This document shows, one piece after another, positions 11,098 to 22,773 of a DNA stretch of 64,000 bases. Position 1 is the stretch's first letter. Each line of letters begins with the position of its first letter. The translations under genes were made by a program, and so were the position numbers. The notes under the pieces were generated by a model. That model was not told the origin of the DNA. It was given only the letters and a program-made list of their open reading frames with translations, and searched no databases. The stretch covers positions 1,781,905-1,845,904 of the forward strand of contig CALYLW010000067.1 of NCBI GenBank assembly GCA_944989445.1, read 5' to 3'. The DNA comes from Ampullaceana balthica (taxonomy: Eukaryota; Mollusca; Gastropoda; Lymnaeidae).

Positions 11098-14000
11098 ATG
11101 ATTACTAAAGTGTGCCTCCTGGCCAATGTCTTGTGTTGTATGGTAACGCTTGCTGCAGAGCCGAGCCCAATACTTTGCATTGATTTTGGGACGTCCCACT
11201 CTCGGTAAGGATGGTTGCAGCTGGCGTGTCAAAACTGTTCTCAACATCTTTGCATCATTTTTTTTTATTTGGTTCAATATTTAAAGCTGATAATCTGTTT
11301 CATGAAACACACTTTCATATGACACACTTTCACAAGACACGCTTTCACACGGAAAACTTTCACGTCATATTTCCACATTGCAAATTTTTGCATGTAATAA
11401 TTATTATTCACTGTTAAAATGTATCACAGAGTGGCTGAGAAAAACTATTCACATGGCACACTTTCAAATGGCACACTTTTTCGTGGAATATTTTCACATG
11501 GCTCTTTGTATATTATTATGTAGTATTTCCCGTGAACATGTTTACATTGAATTCGAAGCCCGTCGTGAAGGGGTGGCCTCTACGGGGCTCGACGGACGAG
11601 TTGGGTCGCGGACCTGACCGTGACCCGAAACCGACAACTCCTGGCAAGCAATGCCGAAGTCCGATATGTTAGGTGTTAGGTGCTAGGTGCTACAGTCACT
11701 GTACGGATCTTAGGCAGAGCATCTAGATGCAATGATGATGATGAAAACCAAAGTACCAGTGAGGGTCGGGTTATTCCGAATCGACCGTTTCGTCCCCCTC
11801 ATTTTTCTAGCAACGCCATTGAGCAGTGCCGGTTTAGGGCCAGGAGCGCCAGTACGGATTAGCAAAAGATACCACGAAGAACGCAGCGGACGCCAGCTCT
11901 AAGGAAACCTTCCAGTGGGGGTCACACCCTAGGTAGATCATTGATGATCCCCGCTTAGCGGCGGTCCTAACCATGGAGACTCGTGTGCTTTGCGGGGTGG
12001 CGCCGAAGTGGTAGCGTGTCGAAGTAGGGAATTCCACCCCTCCTTTTGAAGTCAATTTAGTGGGAGGCATTTTCGACTGTCTGTCCTGGATGCCCAGGTG
12101 GCCGCTTCAGAAGCGACCTCTCCGGGGGGGGGTCTCAGCTGTTACGTTCCCTTGGGGGCCAGATAGCTGAGAGGGTCTTCCGGGAAGACCCATAAAGAGC
12201 ACTAGGCTCGGGGCTACTGACTTTCTTCCACATGTAGGTTATTGAGTTCGAAGCACCGAGTCCCAATCAGGGAGTTCCAATCATGGAGTCCTAATCATCG
12301 AGTTTCATACTTTAAATGGAATGTCTGATAGAGAAAATTTGGAGTTACTTAACACTGTTTCTTTTAACTTTACATTAAATCAACTGCAACAACTCAATTT
12401 TAAAAATAAGTAAGAGCATACATTTTATGGAAGCAAAGTTGTGGAAATTATATTGTTTGATTTGAGTCACGTGACAGGTACGCAACTGTGTCCTTAAAGA
12501 AACACTAAACGTCATTACGCCTGTAGCCACATACACTGTACGTCACAAAAAGATAAACCCATCCATATTATCACGCTAGTTATTTCTCCAGAAAAAATAT
12601 GTGTTTTCTTCTTTTCTTCGTTATATTACAGTATGGGTGTTTACAGAAGCGAAGAGTTGTTTGAGATTATCCCCAACTCCCAAGGTGAGAACAAGTTTTC
12701 ATCATGCGTCACATTCACCAAGGATCACGGGATAATTGCTGGAGTTGATACGGCGGATGTCAGCTCGGACGATATCGTCTGCGACATGAAGCGTCTGATT
12801 GGACGGACGTTGGATGATCCTATATTACAAGATGTCATTAAACATTATCCTTTTCAAGTTGTACAGGAAAACAACAGGCCTGTTTTAAAGGTCGGTTCCA
12901 TGATTAAATAGAGACTAATTAAGACTTACTCTACCTTATCTTATCTGTTACAGACCCTCCTTCTATACAGACGATTATTGCATCCTACGCTTATCTAGTC
13001 TATGTCTAGTCTTGAATTTTATTAGAGTTTTAAATGTTGATAGAGTTTTGGTTTTCCTGGTTTGATCAGGCAACCCATTCCATGTCCGAATTTCAGACGG
13101 AAAGAAAGAGAATTTGTATGTTTGTTCTTGCATACGGAATAAGAAAATATCCCTTTATGTATCTGAGGATTTGTATTAATACTGAGACGTTTTATAATGT
13201 CCAGCGGTGTCCTTGAGACGTCACTAGTTTTGACAAATGGAGATCTCGGTGGCATAATTCTTTTTACACTTTAATATTGTCACAGATCGGAATTAGAATA
13301 TTTAAATACAAATCCTCTACGATTCCCCGATTCCATGATGTTGCTACACATAAATCCCTTATTCATTGATACTTGATGCCAATGTATAAACCATGCTTGG
13401 CCGATTCGATACATTTGCTTTACAGTAAAAGCAGTGTTTTTTTATTTTAAAAAAATAATAAAAAAATGTACCGGAACGCATGAAATTAAACAACCCCGTA
13501 AAAACGAAGTTTTTGACTATAAATCACTTATACATGAGACAAAACTAAAAGTATTGATTATGTTCAAACGCGACAAACATTTACAGACTGAAACCGACTG
13601 ATCTCCCCTTGCTGTAAAACTGCGGGAGGGGGGAGGTGTGGTAATCGATGGCTGGCGTGAACTCAAGCAAGGGACACGTGATTGCATACAGACGCTACAT
13701 TGAGTTATATAGAGAAAAGCTAAAAATGCATTAATTTAATTAAGGTACGTTAGATCGATCTAAAATTTTGATACGATACATTGTTAGGTGGCACGAGTTT
13801 ATGTGCAAAATTTCAGCTCGATAGCATAACGAGAAGTGTGTCATTTTTACTTTTGTTTTTCCGCCCGCGAACGACAGAGAGAGATGACGACAAGATTTCA
13901 AAGTTTATATAAGGGATTCAAAAAGGTACCGGAACTCAACGTGAAAAAGCATTCCAGGCAGTAATAGAAATAAATATGTGGAAAAAGGTACCGGAACTGC

Positions 14001-17000
14001 CGGAACGCCGTTCCGGTTGCGTAACGCTGGAAAAAAAGAACTGAGTAAAAGTGAATATTTATTTGAAAGAAAATTGTAAACTGTTACCGCATCTTTCTCT
14101 AAAGATTTTATACATTCACTTTTATAGTCGAGACATAAAAGGTGGTGAGGAGGGGACAAAATTCACTACATAATTTATGACAATTATTAGATTTATTCAG
14201 ATGGTATTCCTCGTGACGTCAGCATTGATGAGATCACCACATTCTACATGAGACACTTGAGAGAGATCGCCAGCAGATATTTAGGTCAGAATGTTACCAG
14301 GACCATCCTCACAGTCCCTGACCATTTCACTGACCTTCAGAGGCAGGCTTTAAGACATGCTGCCCAGCTGGCTGGCTTAGATGTCCTCATACTGTTAACT
14401 GAGCCGTAAGTGAAAAAGATCCCATCACTGGTTCTTCTAGGGACGTTATTGCACACAGTTTTTGGATCTATCGTTGTGATTCAAGTAAACCTTCGTCTAG
14501 CTCTAGTCTATCAACTCGCTTTTCCTGGGCAAAGCCAAAAAATTAGATTGTAAACTTAAAATGAAACTTTTTTTCCTGACCCATTTTAGTCCTACTATTA
14601 TCACTAACAAGATATTCAATTCTATTCTCAAGTAGCTCCTACTAGTACTAATTACATTGGAACTCTCAGTACTCGACATAGCAAGAAAGAGCATATTCAA
14701 AAAAGAGAACATAAATGAGGGAATTTTCAAATGCATTTGTAGCAGTCATATAATATGAACTGATAAATTTTAAAAGGGACATACGTAGCCATGTTATTAC
14801 ATGTATTAGTAAAACTATACAAATAAACTCATGTAGTTTTATTTTACCACCAAGAAGAAAATAACCATTGAGAGTTCACCTCTGAAAAAAAATACAAAAA
14901 ATCATACCTTTTGACCAACTCATATCGATCTTGACCTTAGACTGGTTGCAGCTATGGCCTATGACCAACTCATATCTATCTTGACTTTAGACTGGCTGCA
15001 GCTATGGCCTATCCTTACAAAGAGATGAAAAGCTTCAGTGAGGACCGGACACTTGTGGTGTTCCATCAGGGGGCCAGCAGCCTGGACGTGTGTCTGATGT
15101 TTCATGACTATTCTGGTGTCTTCTCCGTAGAGTCCAGTCATACTGACCCTTATCTTGGTAAGAAACACGTAGGATTTAGACTTACACACCCCCCTTCCAC
15201 TAAAAAAATAATAATAAAGTATTTTAAACTTATAAATTATTAAAAAGTAAACTATGTATTTAATTATACAGGACAAAGCTGATCTGCAGGGAACAAAATG
15301 AAATTTTAGTAAGGTAGTATACACTAGATATGTTGTAAAAGAGGACATAGTAAAGTTTTAGTAAGACAGGAAATTGTACGTTTGTTGTAAAACAGGACAT
15401 AGTGGAGTTATGTTAAGGCAAGCCGTTGTATTTTTGTTTTATTATGACATGGAGTAAGTAGATGAACTTATCTTATCTTATCTTATCTGTTTACAGACGC
15501 TCCTTCTATACAGAAGATTATTGCGTCCCTACGCTTATCTATGGTTTGTGTTTAGTCCTGCATTTTTATTAGAGATTTAAATGCTGATAAAGTGTTGGTT
15601 TTCCTGGATTCTTCAGGCAACCCATTCCACGCCCGAATTCCGGACGGGAAGAAGGAAAACTTGTATGTGTTTGTTCTTGCATACGTAATAAGGAAGGTGT
15701 TTTTATCCTTATGTCTATCTGAGGGTTGTATTAAGTTATCTTTGTGTTGTATTTCTAAATTAGAATTAATTGCTTTATGTATGATTACTACTTTGCTTTT
15801 GGTTCTTCTATCCTCTAGTGTTTCAAGGTTTAATGATTTAACTAATGGTGTTATTCTTGTCAGTTTTGAATATTCTCCAGTAATGAATCTGGCAGCTCTT
15901 TTTTGAATTTGTTCTAATTTATCAATGTTTTCCTTGGTGGATGGGTCCCATACAGAAGATGCATATTCTAGTACAGGTCTCACCAAAGTGAGGTAGCATT
16001 TTAGTTTTATATCTCTATTACATTTGTTAAAGTTTCTTTTTATAAAGCATAAGGTTTTGTTTGATTTTTTAATAACTTCATTGACATGTGGATTCCATGA
16101 TAGTTTCTCATTTATTAAGACTCCTAAGTATTTTTCATCTTTAGTTTGGGTCAGTTCTTTTCCATGAATGTAATATTTTGAATTTATTTGTTTCTTTTTC
16201 TTTGTTAATCTTAACAGTTGACACTTTTCTGGGTGGAAAGACATACTCCAGTTAGTTTCCCATTTTATCAATTCATCTAAGTCTTTAGAAAGACATGGCA
16301 TGGATGAGCTAAATCAATGGCCTCAGATGCCGTAAGAAGTTAATTTGTTTCATATTAGGTGAAGTCATTGCTGAAAATGTTCATTATTAATTATTTTGAC
16401 GTAGAAACAACTTTTCATACAGGGGGCGAGGCATTGGACAAGCGAGTGAGGGAGTTGATGTTAATAGTCTTTCAGGAAACCAACGGTGGTAAGGATATCG
16501 TACTAGATGGCAGCACACGGAGAAAATTACAGCTTCAGATTGAGAAAGCTAAGATTCAACTCTCGTCATCCGATCACGTGATTTTAGACATCGCTGATTT
16601 CAAAGACGGTCACAGCTTCTACTACAACCTTTCTCGAGCTGAGTTTGAGGAGATTAATATGGTGAGTGGCTACTGGCTGCTAGAATGTAGTTTTTGTGTG
16701 TTTTGTTTCTATTTTTACATTACGATACACTATAATCAGAGGCGTCACTAGGGTCGGTGTCACTCAGTGTGGTAGCTCATGGTGTCATCCCCTCACGACT
16801 TTATACCCATAGACCTCCTCCCGCTAGTGCCAAATAATTGGAACATACAGAATTTTAATTTTGGTGTCACCCCTTGTCATAGTGTCACCCGGTGCGGTCT
16901 GCACCACCCGCATTCCCCCCCCCCAGTGACGCCTCCGACTATAATAATAATAGATCAATTATTTAAAGGCATCAAATCAATGAAAAATCAATTATTGTCA

Positions 17001-18775
17001 GCATTGTTGATGTCTCTTAAATCCTGGCACCTCTAGTTAATAAACTTTGACCCGTTTTCTCTGTTGGCCAAGGATCTCTTTCAAAAAATGACATCTGTCA
17101 TCTCCGATGTTTTGCAAAATGCTGAGATGACCCCAGATGAGATTGATGACGTCATCATGGCAGGAGGCTCGATCAATGTTCCAAGGATTCAGGACATGGT
17201 CAAGACGTTTTTCTCTGGTCAAAAGGTATTGGAACATATGTCTAACGTGAGAATATAGTTGGAAAAAATATTGTTTAATTTACAACTTTAATGCCCTCCT
17301 CTCTTTAACAAATAATTATTGAGTTTGTAACAGAGTAATAACATTTACTTTGAACACAAATAAGTTTGCATCAAATGTGTTAATATTGTATTTGAAATCT
17401 CAAATTCACATTTTGTCATGATTTTATGCAAGGGTGTAAATCTTTTGAAATTAAACTTACCAATCGCTTCTTCTCCATAGTTTTCATTAACATTGTATTA
17501 TAATTTAATCTAATGCCCCAATCCTATTTATTTTTTCATTTGACACAGATACCTAGTCTCCAGGTATAAACATTCTTTAGTATAATTGTAAATATTCTAA
17601 GGTAACTTTCTTCAGGATCTCTTATTGACGATTGACCCTGAGTTGACTGCAGTGTATGGCTGTGGACACAGGGCAGCGGATATTGACAAATATGCGGATT
17701 TAGAGCCATTTCTTGACGTCACCAGGCTAGCACTAGGGATAAGAACACACGGGGGGACTATTGAGAACCATTGTTCCAACTTTCACAATAATTCCCATCC
17801 CAAAAAGGTATCAGATGTTTTCCACGGCAGCAGACAACCAAGAGGCAGTCAACATTGAGGTGAGACAGTTATAAGTCTATGTCATGGCAATAACTATATC
17901 TTTATATCCGAGACAGTTCACTTCCAAGAAATTATAAAATAAAATTATGCCTCTATATGTAATAAAAATTCCTAAGGGAAAAAATAGTGAAGAATAGACT
18001 AAACTGATAAGACTTTACGTGCTGCTAGAATGTCAGTGACGTGAATTTAACCGATTCTTTATTTGAAGAGATAACTGGTAGTGATCTAATTTAAAGTGTA
18101 TACTTCTTATAATATATAACTAGAATTTGCAGAACGCCTAAAGCACCCGCTGAATATTAATGAGTGTAGACTTACAAATATCTAGCCTTGTATTTTTGTC
18201 TAATGCCCTGTGGGAATTAAAAATTGTTCCTCTAATTTATCTATGCTAAAAATTCATTAAGAAAGTTTTTTGCCCAGTCTTCAATGCAGAAAAGTCACAG
18301 TTATTATCTGCCTTTGTAGCTATTTGCTATTTGATAAACCATCAAAGAAAGGTCAGCCAGGGGCGTACCCAAGGTCAGGGTCACTTTTGAAGTGGACATC
18401 AACTACATTCTGATGGTGTCCGGTCAAGATTTGAACAGTGGTCACTCAGTCAGTATTGTTGTTGGCCAGATAGCTGAAAACTCAGAAACCACAAAAGAAA
18501 GGATTCGAGAGTCAGAGATGACGGCAGAGGCAGACAAACGCACTAAGGAGTTAGCGGAGAGCAGGTTGTGTGATGAACAGAGAACATACACACTGACCAG
18601 AAGGCTGGACAAACTAGGGCAAGTCAATGAAGAAACCGATCAGGATCTGGAGGCAGACGAATGTGGCGGTGCCTTCAGCTTGTTAGAGGGTCCAAGTGAT
18701 CTACACATCATCGAGTCGGTGGCTTTAGAACAGAGACAGCAAAAACAGATCCTGAGAGACAAATTAGAGCTCTAA
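11098..18775 (+). CDS. ER-type Hsp70 (BiP/HSPA5-like), eight exons, degenerate, with a frameshift
   Basis: Coding exons: 11098-11204, 12632-12894, 14201-14405, 14991-15157, 16423-16661, 17073-17225, 17616-17859 and about 18352-18775; phases agree throughout exons 1-7. The product starts with a signal peptide (MITKVCLLANVLCCMVTLAA), then phosphate loop 1 IDFGTSHSR, MKRLIGR with the Lys71 equivalent, LTVPDHFTDLQRQA, EPLAAAMAY, adenosine loop AGGSINVPRI and linker FLDVTRLALGI. It ends RDKLEL, close to an ER-retrieval KDEL. Phosphate loop 2 is FHQGASSLDV where the family has FDLGGGTFDV, so the catalytic Asp199 equivalent is His. A six-G run at 17751-17756 shifts the frame by one base; the +1 frame after it continues the homology (IVPTFTIIPIPK, FSTAADNQEAVNIE). 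About 27 residues of the substrate domain between exons 7 and 8 were not found. The exon-2 donor (GTTCCA) is weak. It is either a diverged ER Hsp70 paralogue or a recent pseudogene. Confidence 0.85.
11285..11515. repeat. Degenerate ~15-bp tandem motif (CACTTTCACATGRCA)
   Basis: Within Hsp70 intron 1, words such as ACACACTTTCATATG, ACACACTTTCACAAG, ACACGCTTTCACACG and ACACTTTCAAATGGC follow at about 15-bp spacing. The short frames here are by-products of the repeat. Function not evident. Confidence 0.55.
11560..12240 (+). mobile_element. Retroposon (SINE-like), long copy, 14-bp target duplication
   Basis: A GC-rich insert in Hsp70 intron 1 is flanked by ATTGAATTCGAAGC (11546-11559) and ATTGAGTTCGAAGC (12241-12254). 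Its 3' part, from about 11763 to the end CCACATGTAGGTT, matches the inverted copy at 62221-62706, which begins later and so is 5'-truncated relative to this one. A shared 3' end, variable 5' end and about 14-bp duplication are hallmarks of target-primed reverse transcription. There is no poly-A tail. No clear RNA polymerase III A/B boxes were established, so the source RNA is unknown. Confidence 0.65.
12930..13230 (-). mobile_element. 3' fragment of a (GATAA)n-tailed non-LTR retrotransposon
   Basis: In Hsp70 intron 2. On the minus strand it ends in AGATAAGATAAGG-type repeats after a conserved tail (AAGCGTAGGATGCAATAATC, AGAAGGAGGGTCTGTAAC). It matches the 3' part of the larger copy at 15465-16301, including the stretch encoding FPSGIRAWN-like residues, here decayed. 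Other short copies of this tail lie at 28672-28735 and 29824-29870. Confidence 0.7.
13490..13915 (-). mobile_element. Reverse copy of the AAATCCCTTATAT-ended unit
   Basis: Read on the minus strand it begins AATCCCTTATATAAACTTTG, contains the core words (GAGCTGAAATTTTGCAC, CTAACAATGTATCGTATC, TTAATGCATTTTTAGC), and ends near CATGTATAAGTGATTTATAG with AAAACTTCGTTTTTACGGG after it. It lies in Hsp70 intron 2 as a single unit, in contrast with the arrays at 7551 and 57407. Confidence 0.65.
14913..15012 (+). repeat. 50-bp tandem duplication of a 3' splice site and exon start
   Basis: Positions 14913-14962 and 14963-15012 are near-identical (GACCAACTCATAT, CTTGACYTTAG, then ACTGGYTGCAGCTATGGCCT). 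Each carries a pyrimidine-rich acceptor ending TTAG and the first codons of Hsp70 exon 4 (LAAAMAY in the frame of the second copy). The second acceptor (exon start 14991) keeps frame with exon 3. Use of the first (14941) would add 50 nt and shift the frame. Confidence 0.85.
15465..16301 (-). pseudogene. CR1/Jockey-type non-LTR retrotransposon, 3' part with open RT C-terminal frame
   Basis: A minus-strand open frame of 249 codons (16301-15552) reads like the C-terminal part of a LINE reverse transcriptase: [75 protein letters not shown] and FPSGIRAWNGLP. After the stop, a short 3' UTR runs to a (GATAA)n tail at about 15465-15490. The polymerase YADD motif and endonuclease are absent, so the copy is 5'-truncated and dead. 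It sits in Hsp70 intron 4, antisense to the gene. Family assignment between CR1 and Jockey clades is not settled. Confidence 0.8.
16737..16937. mobile_element. hAT-type MITE with perfect 8-bp target duplication
   Basis: The 201-bp element begins CAGAGGCGTCACTAGGG and ends with the reverse complement of CGGAGGCGTCACTGGGG. It is flanked by ACTATAAT on both sides (16729-16736 and 16938-16945). The inverted ends and 8-bp duplication are characteristic of hAT transposons. It lies in Hsp70 intron 5. The same family occurs at 46592-47139, and the same terminus at 61057. Confidence 0.88.
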
Positions 18776-19146
18776 TGAGAATGATTTTGTACTGAGTCCT
18801 TGATAATGCATATTTGTCAAAACCAGTTGGACTTAAAAACAATGCCACTTGCAATAATTGAATACATGTGCAATATCCCCTCAGAATTTAACAGATGTCT
18901 GTGGATGGTGTTTTAATGTACTGTATGTGCTTTTAAATGATTTGTTGGCTTTTCTCCATAAAAAATCCTGGATATCAAAGAAGACATGGACCAATCTCTG
19001 CTTTCCATTTTTGAAATGGGGATGAACCAGGAAAACCTGCTTCCAACACAAGGCAATGCATGAACTGGAACCCTCAGGGAAAATAGGCCAACCAAAAATG
19101 GAAGAAGCTCTAAGAGACATGGACACACCTGGGGAATGCTGCAGAG
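18776..19146 (+). other. 3' UTR/downstream region of the Hsp70 gene
   Basis: Sequence after the TAA at 18773-18775. Candidate polyadenylation signals AATAAA occur at 19542 and 19663, beyond a minisatellite. No further coding exon is seen. Confidence 0.4.
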
Positions 19147-19325
19147 GATGGGCCAGGATAGAGATGCCTGGAGAAACCGGCCTAGGATAGAGATGCCTGG
19201 AGAAACCGGCCTAGGATAGGGATGCCTGGAAAGATTAGGCCAGGATAGAGATGTCTGGAGAGAATGGGCCAGGAGAGTGATGCTTGAAGACACTGGCCTA
19301 GAATAGGGATTAGGGATGTCTGGAG
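19147..19325. repeat. ~29-bp minisatellite downstream of the Hsp70 gene
   Basis: About six imperfect copies of a unit containing GGATAGAGATGCCTGGAGA and AACCGGCCTA. The unit keeps several frames open on the minus strand, producing spurious frames there. It may lie in the 3' UTR of the Hsp70 transcript. Confidence 0.75.
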
Positions 19326-21349
19326 GGCTCTTTTAGGTGTCCTTTGGAAGGAACGCAAGGTCAACAAGGATGACAAGAAAATTATTATAAATCCTGTCCA
19401 AAAGAATTTGAATTTAAACCTTTCAATCCACTACCATGAGCCCATTAACTATGTGACTTGACCTTAAGATGACCTTAACATTCACATTGGCTGGGCAAAG
19501 CATCAAATCTTTTTATAATGTTACCATCAAATACTGTCATCAATAAATCCCCAACATCAAATGATCAACAAAGTTTAAGAATGTTGGATATTGTATTTAT
19601 TATTTACACTTACAATTTGGTGGTGGTGTTTTTGTTTTGTTTTTACAATGTACATTGAATTAAATAAAAGGCCAAATTGAAAATATCTGAACCATGCATT
19701 CCATCTTTACAATAAAAGAAGACAAAAAAAAATCTAATAAGTTTTAAAAATCAAAATGTTATGTTACAGTCATGAGAGTGAGAAAAGCTAAATAAAATCT
19801 GTTTAGCTTTAATTGGACCTGTATGATCACAATATCCCAGGTGAAATGGAGGAGGTGGACACACAACCAAATCGCAAACACAATTTTCCATGGTGTTCTT
19901 TTAAAAAATACTTTGTGATCCTAAACACAAAATTCAAAGCATTAGTGACCACTGGACAACTTGAAATCCTCTGTAAAAAAGGCAGGAGTCAAAAATAAGC
20001 CTGTATTTAGTATCAATCTTGACTAAAACTAATTAGTGTAAGTACACAATTTTGAGCTTGGACAATATTCTGACCAAATCTCTCCTCCAATAAAAGTCAT
20101 TTATTTTATTATACATTCTAAGTTCAAACAGTCAAATAACTCCACTTCTATATTTAGACTAACCATTGGCAACTGTAACATCTGTTGCACATGTCTTCTA
20201 ACAAAAAACATTTGCATTAAATATATCTTTAATCTATTGGTCAACATATTAAAATCACCACCCAACAATATACTGTATTAAAATTCTAATGCGTGCTATA
20301 ACTATAAACAATCCCTTTTGTTAGGGTCTGCAAATAACTACCAGTTCATACAATGCAAAGAGAATATAATGTAATCAATCATGGGACATAATTTATATAG
20401 AATCTGGTCAGCCCTTGTGAAGAATTATCCAAGCTTTGTTATAGTAGAAAATATGTGAATATTAACACATGGCTAATTATTAGAAATTTCCTTGACACTT
20501 TTAAATCAATGACTTAGCCAAATAGAAAAACATTTATAAATTATTAACGAAATATAACATATTGATGTAATATAAAATAATAGCAAAAGATTGAAATAAA
20601 AAGACCACACTCTGCTTCTTTTGCTGGATATTTCATTTACCGACTTGATTTTTTAACCAAAGGACCATTCAAAACCATCAGAATTTATTTCAAATTATTT
20701 GACAGGAATAAGTTAGTGTCTGAATTTTGTAGCTCATCTGATGCTCTCTTAGGTTCACAAATGTGTTGTGTAACATTACAGTGTGCTACTCATATTTATA
20801 TAAGCTACTGGTAGATTTATTTTATCTAGTTGAAACATGCTGTTTGATTTACCAATGGGCTTGAATTTACAGATCACAGTCACCTTAAAGCAAGAGAGAA
20901 CTGTTTAGTGTTAAATAAAATGAGTGCTTCAAAAAATGAAGAAGAAAAAATGTACATTAATTTAAGGTCACCAACAGCAGGGAAATGTCAGGATTCCACT
21001 CTGAACTAATTCACCTCAAGGCATATAAGTTAAGTCTGATTCTAATTGGAAGCATACAGACATCAACTCTACAATTCTTGAATAAACTGAAAACAGTTGG
21101 AACTAAAACTAATAAATTTGTACGTAAAATAATCCTCAACCCATTCCAAAATCAGAATTACTTTATATCATTAGCTTGAAATCCCATATTCAAACCTGTA
21201 GAGGTAAATGACATACTGGTATATACATGCATACAATCATAGTGAAATAAAATAATAAAGCTCAGTATATCACATCCATCAGAAGTGTATACTGCCATGT
21301 GTCACAATTTATCAAGGGGTCAGACCAAACAGGAATGAGAAGCATCTAA
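19326..21349. other. Region between two convergent genes, probably UTR sequence
   Basis: No exon was recognised. It lies between the end of the plus-strand Hsp70 gene and the minus-strand RAB18 stop, so it should contain both transcript ends. Several AATAAA words on either strand (for example 19663 plus, and TTTATT near 20816 for the minus strand) cannot be ranked by eye. Confidence 0.35.
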
Positions 21350-21546
21350 CAGAAGCTAGTATTGATGGGTTCATACTGTATACAGAAGCTAGTATTGATG
21401 GGTTCATACTGTATACAGAAGCTAGTATTGATGGGTTCATACTGTATACAGAAGCTAGTATTGATGGGTTCATACTGTATACAGAAGCTAGTATTGATGG
21501 GTTCATACTGTATACAGAAGCTAGTATTGATGGGTTCATACTGTAT
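21350..21546. repeat. 33-bp minisatellite, six near-identical copies
   Basis: Unit AGAAGCTAGTATTGATGGG followed by TTCATACTGTATAC, repeated six times with almost no divergence. Because 33 is a multiple of three, frames stay open on both strands. There is no sign of real coding. It lies downstream of the RAB18 stop on that gene's strand, possibly in its 3' UTR. Confidence 0.92.
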
Positions 21547-22773
21547 AGCAAACAAAAATAGCATTCTGATCAATTCTTAGTTTCCTCATTCTGTAGGTCA
21601 TTCCTTTACTGAAAGATAAATATTTTGTGGGTCTGTCATGACTTTTTTTTATTAATAGTTACATTTCATCAGTCAGGTACTGTCAACTACCTTAGTGATA
21701 TCGCTTGACTTTGAAATGAAAAATTGCAATGTTCTTCTCGAGTACCACTACCTTACTGACAATATTTCTTGTGAAGCTGATCTCCTGTATTAACACAGCA
21801 TCTTTCCTGCATTGACATGTCTTCTTGAAAATACAATGTTGGCAGTCAATCATTTCAGCACTTTATTAGACCAAGGGACAACAATATTTGTGTTCTTTTG
21901 TTCCAGCACTAAGGGGTACTAGCACAAAGAAACACAATATTCATCAGCACTAAGGGGAACTAGCAAAAAGGAAAAACTTTGTAATCAGAGCGAAAAGAGC
22001 TTATGTTCTACTTTTATATTATTTTTGTTTGTCAAAATATGGCTAAGTAACCATAGATTAGATACATTTTATTTAATATGAAGAAGCTATTGAGATCAAA
22101 AGAAAATAAAAAATTTTTTTAAAGGTTTTTTTAAAAAACAGTGTACAAATCAACCTTTTACAGGAATCAATTTTAGAAAGGACATATATATTTTCTGAAC
22201 CAACCCAAATTGAAATAGCTACACTCTTTATACAAATTTAGACATAATTCATATGATTCATGTTCAAATTCTGTTTTGCTGCTAGCACTGAATTATCACA
22301 TTTTACGAGCATATTTTATTTATATGCGAATGTGTCAATAGAAAATAAAGCAAGAGAAATTTTTTTAATTAAATAATCTAGTTGCAGTTCATAAAATTTA
22401 AATTCAAGACACATTTCAATAATATACAAGCTAAAACATTTGTTATCATTAATTTATTTCTATAGTTATTTCAAGATCATCTCCTAACAAAGATTCAGAC
22501 AAATATTTGCTCATTGATCTCAATGGTGTTCATAGTCAGATGTACACCTAAATGGTGTTCATGAGGAGGTTCATAGTTCAGTGCTCACAGTCACAAGTAC
22601 ACAACATATTCAAGCCTCTTTTCAATACGCACATAAAAATGGTTAAAATAGCCCTTGACATGAAACAATGATACTTCTGAAAGCTTCAAAAAGGCATTTT
22701 AAACTGACACTGTCTCCCTAACATTAAAGTATCTAAATAAAACCATCTTCCATTCAACTCATTGGGGTCAATA
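21547..22773 (-). other. Probable 3' UTR of RAB18
   Basis: AT-rich sequence directly after the RAB18 stop codon (22774-22776), read on the minus strand. No coding exon. A short direct repeat (CACTAAGGGGWACTAGCA) occurs near 21907-21964. Confidence 0.4.

Noticed and set aside
18127..18177. Candidate missing Hsp70 exon (FAERLKHPLN...)
   Set aside because: Resemblance is weak, phases do not fit the neighbours and a stop follows; kept only as a possible remnant.
21312..21580. Repeat proteins (MGSYCIQKLVL or SMNPSILASVY type)
   Set aside because: Open on both strands purely because the minisatellite period is 33 bp.
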